The notes: a model not told the origin generated them from the letters alone. Positions 36,301 to 46,153 are shown, counted from the stretch's first letter. The stretch is 64,000 bases of DNA from Paracoccus methylarcula (GCF_003007735.2 NZ_PXNQ02000004.1:186001-250000); one strand, 5' to 3'. A program made the numbers and translations.

Positions 36301-38080
36301 ATGGGCGATACGCGCGCGAACCGAAAATTCCGCTCGCAGGAATGGTTCGACAATCCGAACAATCCGGGCATGACGGCGCTATATGTCGAGCGTTACCAGA
36401 ACCAGCAATTCACGCGCGGGGAATTGCAGGGCGAGCGTCCGGTCATCGGCATCGCCAATACCGGCAGCGACATTGCGCCCTGCAACAAGATCCATGTCTT
36501 CCTGATGGACCGGATCAAGGCGGGAATCCGCGATGCGGGCGGTGTCCCGATGGAGTTCCCGGTCCATCCGATCCAGGAGACCGGCAAGCGCCCGACCGCG
36601 GCACTGGACCGGAACCTTGCCTATCTGAGCCTTGTCGAGGTTCTGCATGGCTATCCCATCGACGGGGTGGTGCTGACCACCGGCTGCGACAAGACCACCC
36701 CGGCGATGCTGATGGGGGCGGCGACGGTGGATATCCCGGCGATTGCCCTCAATGGCGGGCCGATGCTGGATGGCTGGTGGCGCGGCAAGCGGGCCGGGTC
36801 GGGCACTATCGTCTGGGAAAGCCGCCGCCTGCTGGCCGAGGGCAAGATCGATTACGACGAGTTCATGTCCCGTGTCTGTGCCTCGGCTCCGTCGCTGGGA
36901 CATTGCAACACGATGGGCACCGCCTCGACGATGAATGCCATGGCCGAGGCTCTGGGGATGAGCCTGCCGGGCAATTCGGCCATTCCGGCGCCGTTCCGCG
37001 AGCGGATGAACATGGCCTATGAGACCGGCAAGCGGATCGTGACGATGGTGCATGAGGATCTGAAGCCTTCGGACATCCTGACCCGCGAGGCCTTCGAGAA
37101 TGCGATCGTCACCAATTCGGCGATCGGCGGTTCGACCAACGCGCCGCCGCATTTGCAGGCGGTAGCACGGCATGCGGGCGTGGAGCTGAACGTGAAGGAC
37201 TGGCAGAGCATCGGATTCGAGGTGCCGCTGCTGGTCAACATGCAGCCCGCGGGGGAATATCTGGGCGAGTCCTTCTTCCGCGCCGGTGGGGTGCCGGCGG
37301 TGATGGGAGAGCTGCGCAAGGCCGGGCTGATCCGCGAAGGGGCGATGACTGCGAATGGCCGAACGATGGGCGAGAACCTTGCCAATGCGGAAAGCGTGGA
37401 TCGCGATGTCATCCGTACGGTCGCCGATCCGATGCGCGAGAATGCGGGTTTCCTGGTCCTGTCGGGCAATCTCTTCGATTCGGCCCTGATGAAGACCAGC
37501 GTCATCTCGGATGACTTTCGCAAGCGCTACCTGTCCGAGCCGGGGCATGAGGGGATATACGAGCGCGCGCGTGGTGTTCGAAGGCCCGGAGGATTATCAC
37601 GACCGGATCAACGATCCCTCGCTGGGGATCGACGACAGGTCGATCCTGTTCATCCGCAATGTCGGCTGCGTGGGTTATCCCGGCTCTGCCGAGGTGGTGA
37701 ACATGCAGCCCCCCGATGCGGTCCTGCGCCAGGGTGTGCAGCATCTGCCGACGGTCGGGGACGGGCGGCAATCGGGAACTTCCGAGTCACCCTCGATCCT
37801 GAACGCCTCGCCCGAGGCCGTGGTCGGCGGCGGGCTGGCGCTGCTCAGGACCGGGGACCGGGTGCGGCTGGATCTGAATGCCAGCACCATGGACGCGCTT
37901 GTCGATGACGGGGAATGGGAGGCGCGCCGCGCGGCATGGTCGCCGCCCGAAATCGTCAGCCAGACCCCTTGGCAGGAGATCTACCGCCGTCATGTCGGCC
38001 AGCTTGCCGATGGCGGCTGTCTCGAACTGGCGACGGCTTACCAGAAGGTTGCCGGAAGCCTGCCGCGCGACAATCACTGA
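36301..38080 (+). pseudogene. IlvD/Edd-family sugar-acid dehydratase, frameshifted
   Basis: A dehydratase of about 590 residues, broken once. The first frame carries the Fe-S cysteines in [14 protein letters not shown] and [15 protein letters not shown] and looks like the aldonate branch (L-arabinonate, D-xylonate) rather than valine synthesis. Near 37562-37572 the frame ends and [21 protein letters not shown] continues in another. Restoring one CG to a run of four CG pairs would rejoin it as ERARVVFEG. The final 170 residues are intact. It dehydrates an aldonate to a 2-keto-3-deoxy acid. A GntR-type palindrome lies upstream. Confidence 0.85.
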
Positions 38081-38120
38081 CAGGCGCGTAGCCTGATCGA
38101 TCTGGATAGGGGGAGACCGA

Positions 38121-38861
38121 ATGAGCGGGAAATCAATCCTGGTAACCGGGGCGGGCAGCGGCATCGGCCGGGCGGCGGCGCGGCTGTTTCTGGACAGGGG
38201 ATGGCGCGTCGGGCTGATCGGGCGCCGCCCGGCACCGCTGGAGGAAACGGCGCAAGGATATGGCGCCGCGCTGGTGCTGCCCTGCGATGTGACCGATGCG
38301 CAGGCTGTCGGTGCCGCCTTCGCGAAAGCGGCGGGGGAGTGGGGCCGGGTGGACGCGCTGTTCAACAATGCCGGCACCAATGTGCCGGGCAAACCCATCG
38401 ACGAGATCTCGGTCGAGGAATGGCGGCAGGTCTGCGACATCAACATCACCGGCATGTTCCTCGCCGCGCGGGCCGCCTTTGGGCAGATGCGCAGGCAGGA
38501 TCCCATGGGCGGACGGATCATCAATAACGGCTCGATTTCCGCGCATGTGCCGCGGCCGGGCTCGGTCCCCTATACCATGTCGAAACACGCGGTGACGGGG
38601 CTGACGCGGACATTGTCGCTCGATGGCCGTCCCTTCGATATCGCCTGTGGGCAGATCGATATCGGCAATGCCCTGACCGACATGGCGGAAAGGATGATCA
38701 GGGGGGTGCCGCAGGCGGATGGCTCGACTGCGGTCGAGCCGGTGATCAATGCGGCGATCATCGCGGATGCGGTGTTGCATATGGCCGAACTGCCGCTGGA
38801 GGCGAATGTGCAGTTCATGACGGTGATGGCGACCAAGATGCCCTTCATCGGGCGCGGCTGA
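38121..38861 (+). CDS. SDR oxidoreductase in the IlvD unit
   Basis: A 246-residue SDR with TGAGSGIGRAAARLFL, FNNAGTNVPGKP, NNGSISAHVPRPGSVPYTMSK and the usual C-terminal region. It begins 40 bases after the IlvD stop with GGGGGAGA upstream. In this position it likely oxidises a sugar, lactone precursor or keto acid of the same pathway; the substrate is not evident. Confidence 0.87.
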   Translation: MSGKSILVTGAGSGIGRAAARLFLDRGWRVGLIGRRPAPLEETAQGYGAALVLPCDVTDAQAVGAAFAKAAGEWGRVDALFNNAGTNVPGKPIDEISVEEWRQVCDINITGMFLAARAAFGQMRRQDPMGGRIINNGSISAHVPRPGSVPYTMSKHAVTGLTRTLSLDGRPFDIACGQIDIGNALTDMAERMIRGVPQADGSTAVEPVINAAIIADAVLHMAELPLEANVQFMTVMATKMPFIGRG

Positions 38862-38989
38862 CGTGCAAGCCATGGCGAAGGCCCCGGGTCCATGGGGTGC
38901 GGCGTGACGCGTTCCCCGCTGCCGGGAACCGCCAGATCATCCTGATCGGGCCGATCAATCCCGCCTATTCATAAAGAGAGGTCAAGTTG

Positions 38990-39928
38990 ATGAAGGACAT
39001 ACTGGCGATTGGAGCATATCCGGATTGGGCGCTCGACGCGCTCATCGAGGATTTCGGTGCAAGGCAACTTTCGGGGCCAGAGGCTTTGGCCGAACTGTCG
39101 CAGGAAGAGCGGGGCCGGGTGCGGGCGGTTGCCTACAAGGGGCACAAGGCTTTTGACGCCAGCGTGATGGACATGCTGCCGAATCTCGGGCTGATCGCGA
39201 ATTTCGGGGTAGGCTTCGATGCCATAGATATCGCGGCAGCCAGCGAGCGTGGAATCAAGGTTACCAATACGCCGGATGTGCTGAACGACGATGTTGCCGA
39301 TCTTGCGGTTGCCCTGCTGATCGGTCAGTCGCGCAAGCTGGTCGAAGGTTCGGACTGGGTCCGTTCGGGCCAATGGGCCGAGAAGGGCGAGATGCCGATG
39401 AATCGCAAGGTGTCCGGAGGCAAGGCCGGCATTCTTGGGCTTGGCCGCATCGGGCGCGAGATCGCCGACAGGTTGGCGGCCTTCAAGATGGAGATGCATT
39501 ACTACGCCCGATCACCGAAGGATACGCCGGGCTGGACCTATCATTCCGATCCGGTCGAACTGGCCGGTGCGGTGGATTACCTGATCGTCTCGCTGGTCGG
39601 GGGTCCCGCTACCGAGGGATTTGTCACTGCCGGGATGCTGGACGCACTTGGCCCGGACGGGATCATCGTCAATATCTCGCGTGGTTCGGTGATCGACGAG
39701 GCCGCGCTGCTGGACGCGCTGGAGCAAAACAGGATCCGCGGCGCCGGTCTGGATGTCTTTGCCAGCGAGCCGAATATCGATCCGCGTTTCCTGGCGCTTG
39801 ATAATGTGCTGCTGCAGCCGCATCAGGGCTCGGACACGGTCGAGACTCGTGCCGCCATGGCCAGCTTGCAGCGCGACAATCTCCGGGCGTTTCGGAAGGG
39901 CGAGGCACTTCTGACGCCGGTCAATTGA
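38990..39928 (+). CDS. D-isomer 2-hydroxyacid dehydrogenase
   Basis: A 312-residue NAD(P)-dependent dehydrogenase. The Rossmann motif is GILGLGRIGREIA; the catalytic Arg is in NISRGSVIDE, Glu in GLDVFASEP and His in LLQPHQGSD. It resembles glyoxylate/hydroxypyruvate reductases. ATG 38990 is preferred over TTG 38987 by spacing from AGAGAGG. Its 3' end overlaps the convergent GntR gene by eight bases. It would reduce a small 2-keto acid formed by the pathway. Confidence 0.9.
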   Translation: MKDILAIGAYPDWALDALIEDFGARQLSGPEALAELSQEERGRVRAVAYKGHKAFDASVMDMLPNLGLIANFGVGFDAIDIAAASERGIKVTNTPDVLNDDVADLAVALLIGQSRKLVEGSDWVRSGQWAEKGEMPMNRKVSGGKAGILGLGRIGREIADRLAAFKMEMHYYARSPKDTPGWTYHSDPVELAGAVDYLIVSLVGGPATEGFVTAGMLDALGPDGIIVNISRGSVIDEAALLDALEQNRIRGAGLDVFASEPNIDPRFLALDNVLLQPHQGSDTVETRAAMASLQRDNLRAFRKGEALLTPVN

Positions 39929-40595
39929 CCGGCTCGGACTTCGCCGTGCGGGATTCGAAATATTCCAGCATATTGACCGACAGGCGCTCCAGATGGCTCT
40001 CCATCGCCTTGCGGGTCTTTGCGATATCTCGCTCGCGCAGCCCCTCCACGATCCTGCCGTGCTGCCTCAGCACGGTCGCCCGGGACCGCCGCTGGATGGC
40101 CGACAGGTAGCGGGCACGCCACAACCGCGCGAGATAGGCGCTGTAGGTATCGGCAAGCGAAGGGTTATGCGAAGCCCGCGCGATGGCGATGTGAAAACTC
40201 ATGTCGGTTTCGAACAGTTCGAGCCTGTCCGTGCCGGGAGCATTGTGCATCTCGGCGAAGCGATCCTGGATCGCGCTGATATCCGCGATCTCCTCCTCTG
40301 TCGCGTGTTTGCAGGCCAGTCGTCCGGACAGGAGTTCCAGCGCGCTGAGGACGGCGATATCGTCGCTGACCTCCTTAAGTGAAGGATCGGCCACGACCGG
40401 GCTGCGAGCGGTGCGGAGCAGGACCAGGCCGTCATTCGCCAGGATGCGAATTGCTTCACGCATGGGAGTGCGGCTGACGCCGTATTTGGCGGCGGCGTCG
40501 CGTTCCTTCACGGGTGCGCCGGGCGCGAGAACACCGCGAAGTATATCGCGGCGCAGCTTGTTGGCGATATCTTCCGCCAGGATTTCACCTGCCAT
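39921..40595 (-). CDS. GntR-family regulator (FCD subgroup)
   Basis: A 224-residue regulator with an N-terminal winged HTH (ANKLRRDILRGVLAPGAPVKE, read in two parts, then YGVSRTPMREAIRIL) and an FCD ligand domain (about 85-215) with the Asp/His metal-site pattern in ETDMSFHIAIARASHNP. It is divergent from the TRAP operon, with ATGGTATACCAT between them. It is the best candidate to bind all three TGGTATACCA sites in the island, probably as a repressor released by a sugar acid. Confidence 0.92.
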   Translation of the reverse strand: MAGEILAEDIANKLRRDILRGVLAPGAPVKERDAAAKYGVSRTPMREAIRILANDGLVLLRTARSPVVADPSLKEVSDDIAVLSALELLSGRLACKHATEEEIADISAIQDRFAEMHNAPGTDRLELFETDMSFHIAIARASHNPSLADTYSAYLARLWRARYLSAIQRRSRATVLRQHGRIVEGLRERDIAKTRKAMESHLERLSVNMLEYFESRTAKSEPVN

Positions 40596-40731
40596 GACGG
40601 TTCCTGCCCACTCAAGGAAACGATTATCTGGCGATGGCTAAAGCCACCGGCCCCTATGCGCAACCGCGTAGTCCGTGCATATTCAAAACTGTTGATTGTT
40701 ACAAATGGAAGGGTTACGTTGCGGAATTTAA

Positions 40732-40743
40732 ATGGTATACCAT
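40732..40743. promoter_or_regulatory. GntR operator candidate, copy 3
   Basis: ATGGTATACCAT, perfect 12-base palindrome, 61 bases upstream of the TRAP binding-protein start and 136 bases upstream of the divergent GntR start. Identical to copy 1. Confidence 0.78.
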
Positions 40744-40804
40744 CTGAATTGTGTGGGAGCAAGATCAGAAACGCCTCACAGGCGACCAACAGGAGGAGAA
40801 GATA

Positions 40805-41821
40805 ATGAAATTCAAGGTATTGGCCAAGGTGTCGACATTGGCAATGCTTGTTGCGGTGCCGGCAATGGCTCAGGAAACCCTGAGCATCCAGTCCCATTAT
40901 GCACCCGAGCAGACATCCGGCAAGCTGGCGCAGCAATTTGTCGATGACGTCGAGACAATGTCTAATGGCGAGATCGACATCGAGCTGTTCTTCTCGTCCT
41001 CTGTCGTGAAGACCGTTGAAACATTCGATGCGGCGGCCAACGGGATCATCGATTGCGACATGACCGGCGGCGCCTATCAGACCGGCAAGAACCCCGCCTT
41101 CCAGTTCGTCGGCGATATCATGGGCGGTTATGACACGCCGTGGCAGCAATATGCCTGGCTGTATAATGGCGGCTTCGAGGCTGCGGACGAGCTGTATGGC
41201 CAGTTCAACATGAAGCTTGTCGGCTGGTGGATCTACGGTCAGGAATCGCTGGCCTCCAAGACGCCCGTTGCCAGTATCGACGACCTGAAGAATTTCAAGT
41301 TCCGCTCGCCTCCGGGGATGGAGACAGAAATTTTCGCGGCACTTGGCGCCTCGCCCGTGGTGATGGATTTCACCGAGGTCTTCACCGCGCTGGAAACCGG
41401 GATCATCGACGCCACCGATTACTCGGGGCTGGCGAACAACAAGTCCATCGGTCTTTTCGATCTGGTCAAGCACGCCACCTATCCGGGTTTCCACTCGATG
41501 CCGTCGGATCACCTGGCCTGCCGCCTGGACAAGTGGGAAAGCCTGAGCGACGCGCATAAGGCGATCATCGACACGGCCATGCAGAAGCTGGCCTTCCAGA
41601 CTGCGCTGACCTTCGAGGTCGAGAACGCGAAGGCCGCGGCAGAGCTGGAAAAGCAGGGGGTGACCTTGCATGACTGGTCGACCGAGGACCGCGCCGCCTT
41701 CCGCGAGGCAGCACAGAGCGCGTGGCAGGAATGGGCGGCCAAGACCCCGGAAGCCAAGGCGCTGGTTGACAGCCATGTCGACTTCATGACCCAACTCGGC
41801 CTGTTGGGCGAAGAAGGCTGA
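40805..41821 (+). CDS. TRAP transporter solute-binding protein (DctP family)
   Basis: A 338-residue periplasmic protein with a signal peptide (cleavage near AMAQ, residue 20) and the DctP fold: HYAPEQTSGKLAQQFVDDV, then the conserved IDDLKNFKFRSPPGMETEIF with the carboxylate-binding Arg, and LETGIIDATDYSGLANN. DctP proteins bind organic acids. AGGAGGAGA precedes the ATG. First gene of the TRAP operon under the GntR-type palindrome. Confidence 0.95.
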   Translation: MKFKVLAKVSTLAMLVAVPAMAQETLSIQSHYAPEQTSGKLAQQFVDDVETMSNGEIDIELFFSSSVVKTVETFDAAANGIIDCDMTGGAYQTGKNPAFQFVGDIMGGYDTPWQQYAWLYNGGFEAADELYGQFNMKLVGWWIYGQESLASKTPVASIDDLKNFKFRSPPGMETEIFAALGASPVVMDFTEVFTALETGIIDATDYSGLANNKSIGLFDLVKHATYPGFHSMPSDHLACRLDKWESLSDAHKAIIDTAMQKLAFQTALTFEVENAKAAAELEKQGVTLHDWSTEDRAAFREAAQSAWQEWAAKTPEAKALVDSHVDFMTQLGLLGEEG

Positions 41822-41889
41822 TCACAAGCATATGTGGCGCGGCATTCGATCCGGGTGCCGCATCCCTTACCACGGATGGGGAGGTCAAC

Positions 41890-42690
41890 TTGCCCGAGAA
41901 AGCCGCTTCCAAGCTGACTTATGTCTGGCCCGCAATCTTTGCACTCTGCATGGCCTGGGTGATCTGGTATCTGCCGCGCTTCATTATCCTGCTCGGGGCG
42001 GGCAATGATAATCTGAATTCGAAATATCAGGCTGCCGGCGCCATCGACTTCCTTTTCCTGCTTGGCGCCCTCATCGCTGCGGTGGCGGGAGTTCGCAGCG
42101 CCGGGGTGACCGAAGGCGAGGGCGTTCTGGAAAACCCGTTCGACAAGCTTTCGTTGTTTCTCAGCCGTGTGACGATGCTGCTTGTCGCGGTGCTGGTCTG
42201 CGTCATGTTCTACGAGGTCGTCTTGCGCTATGTGTTCGAAGCGCCGACCCTGTGGGCGAACGAGCTATCGCTTTGGCTGGCGGGGTTCGTCTTTTTGTTT
42301 TCCGGCCTCTACGCCATGCAGCAGCGAAGCCATATCCGCATCTTCCTGCTCTACGATGTCCTCCCCCGGTGGCTGCAGAAGATCTGCGACAGCATCTCGA
42401 CTGCACTGATCGTGATATTCGCCATCGCGATGGTCTGGGGCAGCTTCGACGAAGCCTATAGCAAGTTCCTTCGCTGGGAGACCTTCGGGACGGCCTTCGA
42501 TCCACCGATTCCGGCGACAATGAAAATGCTCATCCTCGTCGTCATCATCCTTGTGGCGCTTCAGGCGGTGATCAATCTGATTACCGATTGGAACAAGGGG
42601 CCGCAGCATCACGGCATCATAGACGAGACCGAGGTCGAGGACATGATCAACACCGCTCAGGCACAGGGCAACCAGGGGAAATCCGGCTGA
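41890..42690 (+). CDS. TRAP transporter small permease (DctQ), extended
   Basis: A 266-residue membrane protein. The C-terminal 160 residues are DctQ-like, with four spans and LRYVFEAPTLWANELSLWLAG as the signature, read in parts. The first 80 residues add two more hydrophobic spans (ALCMAWVIWYLPRFIILL and FLFLLGALIAAVAG), which most DctQ proteins lack. The start is a TTG after GGGGAGGTCAAC. Its stop overlaps the DctM start. Confidence 0.88.
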   Translation: MPEKAASKLTYVWPAIFALCMAWVIWYLPRFIILLGAGNDNLNSKYQAAGAIDFLFLLGALIAAVAGVRSAGVTEGEGVLENPFDKLSLFLSRVTMLLVAVLVCVMFYEVVLRYVFEAPTLWANELSLWLAGFVFLFSGLYAMQQRSHIRIFLLYDVLPRWLQKICDSISTALIVIFAIAMVWGSFDEAYSKFLRWETFGTAFDPPIPATMKMLILVVIILVALQAVINLITDWNKGPQHHGIIDETEVEDMINTAQAQGNQGKSG

Positions 42691-44285
42691 TGTTCGATAT
42701 AGGAACCCTTTCTCTCATCCTGCTGGTCGCCTTGCTCGTGTTGCTGGCGATCGGCATGCCGCTGGGCTTCGCTTCGGCGGTCATGGCCGTGGCGGTCCTG
42801 GTCATGCGTTTCGGGCCCGAGATGCTGTTCGCGAATTTCGGGACCGGACCGCTGAATATCCTGGCACAGCGGATATACGGGATATTGACGGATTACGTCC
42901 TCATATCCGTGCCGTTGTTCATATTCATGGCGAATTTGCTGGAACGCTCGGGCATCGCTGCCGAGATGTATAATTCGCTGAATGTCTGGCTGTCGCGCAA
43001 AAGGGGCGGCATTGCCATCGTGACCTCGATCATGGCGGTCATCATGGCCGCGATGTCGGGGATCATCGGCGGCGAGGTCGTGCTGCTGGGGCTGATCGCC
43101 CTGCCGCAAATGCTGCGTCTCGGCTATGACCGGAACCTCGCCATCGGGACGATCTGCGCCTCGGGATCTCTGGGGACGATGATCCCGCCCTCGATCGTGC
43201 TGATCATCTATGGCCTGATCACCGAGACATCGATCAAGGCGCTGTTCACCGCGAGTTTCCTGCCGGGGTTCATCCTGGCCACCTTCATCATCATCTACAT
43301 TATCGTCCGCACGCAGTTGAATCCTTCGCTCGCTCCGCTGCCGGAGCCCGAACCGGGCGAACCCGAGGGGAACGAAAAGCGCAACCTGTTCCTGTCATTC
43401 CTTGTCACCCTTGTCGGGGGCGGCAGCGCCGTGCTGTTCCTGCGGGCACTCTTCTTTACCCTCACAGGCCGGAATGCGGCGGTCGAGGGCGTCGAGTCCG
43501 TTGCTTTCGGCACGCCGGATTACGCGGTGATATTCGGCGTCGTCGTGGTGGTTGCCATTGCATTGCAGGTCCTTGTATTCGGCCGCCAGCGTTTCGCCGA
43601 AGGCTGGCGCATGGGCAAGGGGCTGGTTGGCCCGCTGGTCGTGATCGGGGTCGTGCTCGGCTCGATCTATGGCGGCATCACCGGCATCACCGAAGCTGCG
43701 GGTATGGGTGTCATCGCCGTCGGCGTCATCGCCACGCTACGCGGCGAGATGAGTTTTCACCTGCTATGGGAGGCCCTGAAACGCACACTTAAGGCGACCG
43801 GAACGATCATCTGGGTGACCATCGGGGCGACCGCGCTTGCAGGGGCCTATACAATTGCGGGGGGGCCGACCTTCATCGCCTCGACCATTGTCGGCAGCGA
43901 GTTGCCGACCATGGGCGTGATCCTGATCATGATGCTGATATTCCTGATGCTTGGCGCATTCATGGACTGGGTTGGGATCGTGCTGCTGGTCATCCCGGTC
44001 TTCCTGCCCATCGTGCTGAAACTGCCGGTCGAGGAACTGGGTTTCTTCGGTTCGCTGGAGCCCAGCCATGTCGCGATCTGGTTCGGGGTGGTGTTCTGCA
44101 TGAACATGCAGGTCAGTTTCCTGTCGCCGCCATTCGGACCTGCCGCCTTCTATCTCAAATCGGTGGCACCGCCGGAGATCTCGCTGACCGATATCTTCCG
44201 CGGCTTCCTGCCATTCATCGTCATCCAGTTGCTGGCCCTGTCGCTGTTGCTGATCTGGCCGCCGCTGGTTTCGGTGTTCCTGTAA
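42690..44285 (+). CDS. TRAP transporter large permease (DctM)
   Basis: A 531-residue protein with about 12 spans. Typical parts are LIALPQMLRLGYDRNLAIGTICASGSLGTMIPPSI in pieces and MLGAFMDWVGIVLLVIPVFLP. It is the ion-coupled transport subunit. A polar loop around residues 215-235 rich in Pro and Glu separates the halves. Start ATG 42690 overlaps the DctQ stop. Confidence 0.93.
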   Translation: MFDIGTLSLILLVALLVLLAIGMPLGFASAVMAVAVLVMRFGPEMLFANFGTGPLNILAQRIYGILTDYVLISVPLFIFMANLLERSGIAAEMYNSLNVWLSRKRGGIAIVTSIMAVIMAAMSGIIGGEVVLLGLIALPQMLRLGYDRNLAIGTICASGSLGTMIPPSIVLIIYGLITETSIKALFTASFLPGFILATFIIIYIIVRTQLNPSLAPLPEPEPGEPEGNEKRNLFLSFLVTLVGGGSAVLFLRALFFTLTGRNAAVEGVESVAFGTPDYAVIFGVVVVVAIALQVLVFGRQRFAEGWRMGKGLVGPLVVIGVVLGSIYGGITGITEAAGMGVIAVGVIATLRGEMSFHLLWEALKRTLKATGTIIWVTIGATALAGAYTIAGGPTFIASTIVGSELPTMGVILIMMLIFLMLGAFMDWVGIVLLVIPVFLPIVLKLPVEELGFFGSLEPSHVAIWFGVVFCMNMQVSFLSPPFGPAAFYLKSVAPPEISLTDIFRGFLPFIVIQLLALSLLLIWPPLVSVFL

Positions 44286-44297
44286 AGCGAGGTGGTA

Positions 44298-44624
44298 ATG
44301 CTCACGACCGAACAAGCCGCACGGTTCGAACGGGACGGGGTGGTTATGGCGGTGGTGTTCCATCCGTTGCCCCCGCATTCGTCGCTGGCAAATCGCTCTG
44401 ACGGCTTTCGCAGGTCCTTCGATCTGCGATATGATGTCACCGGCCAGTCGACGGGGCGGGCGCATTTTCCTGAATTCGCTGCGCGTTCGCACCGAGATCC
44501 GCCGCAGAAACTGACCGATTGGCGCGAATTGCGGCGGATGTGGGAAGACACGCGCACTCGCCTGTCGGGACAGGCTCATATTCCGATCCACCGCTGGCGC
44601 AGCGACAGCCCCGCCTGCGCATAA
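44298..44624 (+). pseudogene. Phytanoyl-CoA dioxygenase-family gene with internal deletion
   Basis: A 108-residue open frame in which MLTTEQAARFERDGVV, the usual start of PhyH-type Fe(II)/2-oxoglutarate oxygenases, is joined directly to their C-terminal part: PLPPHSSLANRSDGFRRSFD, then TGQSTGRAHFPEF. About 170-200 residues with the HxD iron site are absent; only the last metal-type His of the PPHSSLAN segment remains. The frame is intact across the join. It lies between DctM (12 bases) and the UxaA gene (16 bases). Probably a non-catalytic remnant. Confidence 0.65.
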
Positions 44625-44640
44625 TACCGAAGGAAGCCAG

Positions 44641-46134
44641 ATGTCAGCTACCGTTCGCCTGTCGCCCGAAGACAATGTCGTGACCGCCGTTCGACCGTTG
44701 GAGGTTGGAACCGAGGGGGCGACGATGCTGATCCCGCGCGGACACAAGATGGCAACCCGCGACATCGCCAAGGGCGAGGCGGTGATCAAATACGCGCAAA
44801 TCATCGGCTATGCGCATGAGGATATTGCCACGGGCTCTCATGTACACACGCATAACCTCGATTTTCGCAATGTGGACCACGAACATCAGTTCGCGACCAA
44901 TCTGCGCCCGGCCCCCGAGGTTGCGCAGCAAGACATGTTTCAGGGTTATCGGCGTGCGACGGGCCGCGTCGGGACCCGGAACTATATCGCGGTTCTGACC
45001 TCGGTGAACTGCTCGGCCACGGCGGCGCGGCTGATCGCGCAGAATTTTACCGCCGAGAAGCTGGCCGATTATCCGAATGTCGATGGTGTCGTCGCCTTCG
45101 TTCACGGCACCGGCTGCGCCATGGGTGGTGACGGCACCGGTTTCGAGGTGCTGCAACGCACATTGTGGGGCTATGCGCGCAATCCCAATGTCGGCGGGGT
45201 GCTGATGGCGGGGCTGGGCTGCGAGATGATGCAGATCGACTGGCTGATCGAGGCCTATGGCCTGACGCCCGGACCGCTGTTCCAGGCCATGAACATCCAG
45301 GATGTCGGGGGCCTGCAAAAGACCGTTCAGCTGGGAATCAAAAAGATCGAGGCGATGCTGCCCCTCGTCAACGATATCCAGCGGCAGGCATGCCCGGCCT
45401 CGGAACTGATGGTGGCGCTGCAATGCGGTGGCTCGGACGCGTGGTCCGGGGTTACGGCCAATCCGGCGCTAGGTCATGCCTGCGATTTGCTGGTTGCTCA
45501 GGGCGGCACCGGGGTGCTGGCCGAAACGCCGGAAATCTACGGCGCCGAGCATCTGCTGACCGCACGTGCGGCGGATGAACAGGTGGGCCGCAAGCTGATC
45601 GGTCTGATCGACTGGTGGCAGGATTATACGGCGCGCAACAAGGGCTCGATGGACAACAACCCCTCGCCGGGGAACAAGAAGGGTGGATTGACGACGATCC
45701 TGGAAAAATCGCTCGGCGCTGCTGCCAAAGGGGGGACCACGCCGCTGAAAGGCGTCTACCGTTACGCCGAGCCGATCACCGAAACCGGCTTCGTGTTCAT
45801 GGATTCGCCCGGATACGATCCTGCCTCGGTGACCGGGCAGATCGCCTCTGGCTGCAATCTGGTGTCCTTCACCACCGGACGCGGTTCGGCCTTCGGGGCA
45901 AAGCCTTCGCCCTCGATGAAGATTGCCACCAATTCCGAGATGTATAACCGCATGGTGGACGATATGGACATCAATGCGGGCCGTATCCTGACCGGCGAGG
46001 CCAGCGTCGAAGAGGTCGGGCGCGAGATCTACGGGATGTGGTTGCGCATGGCCTCGGGCGAGCAGACCAAGTCCGAGAAGCAGGGGCTGGGAGATTTCGA
46101 ATTCGTTCCGTGGCAGATCGGCGCGGTCATGTGA
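44641..46134 (+). CDS. UxaA-family dehydratase (altronate dehydratase-like)
   Basis: A 497-residue single-chain UxaA/GarD-family hydro-lyase. Residues 10-95 form the SAF-like N-terminal domain (YAHEDIATGSHVHTHNL), and the rest the main domain with GRVGTRNYIAVLTSVNCS, HGTGCAMGG, LQCGGSDAWSGVTANPALG, and TGRGSAFGAKPSPSMKIATN. The family dehydrates altronate or galactarate, with iron. The substrate here is likely a related sugar acid brought in by the TRAP system upstream. Confidence 0.9.
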   Translation: MSATVRLSPEDNVVTAVRPLEVGTEGATMLIPRGHKMATRDIAKGEAVIKYAQIIGYAHEDIATGSHVHTHNLDFRNVDHEHQFATNLRPAPEVAQQDMFQGYRRATGRVGTRNYIAVLTSVNCSATAARLIAQNFTAEKLADYPNVDGVVAFVHGTGCAMGGDGTGFEVLQRTLWGYARNPNVGGVLMAGLGCEMMQIDWLIEAYGLTPGPLFQAMNIQDVGGLQKTVQLGIKKIEAMLPLVNDIQRQACPASELMVALQCGGSDAWSGVTANPALGHACDLLVAQGGTGVLAETPEIYGAEHLLTARAADEQVGRKLIGLIDWWQDYTARNKGSMDNNPSPGNKKGGLTTILEKSLGAAAKGGTTPLKGVYRYAEPITETGFVFMDSPGYDPASVTGQIASGCNLVSFTTGRGSAFGAKPSPSMKIATNSEMYNRMVDDMDINAGRILTGEASVEEVGREIYGMWLRMASGEQTKSEKQGLGDFEFVPWQIGAVM

Positions 46135-46153
46135 TGGAACGGGGTTGAAGGTA

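Noticed and set aside
36301..38080. Dihydroxy-acid dehydratase of valine/isoleucine synthesis
   Set aside because: Sequence features and the neighbours (SDR, 2-hydroxyacid dehydrogenase, GntR site) fit the aldonate dehydratase branch better.
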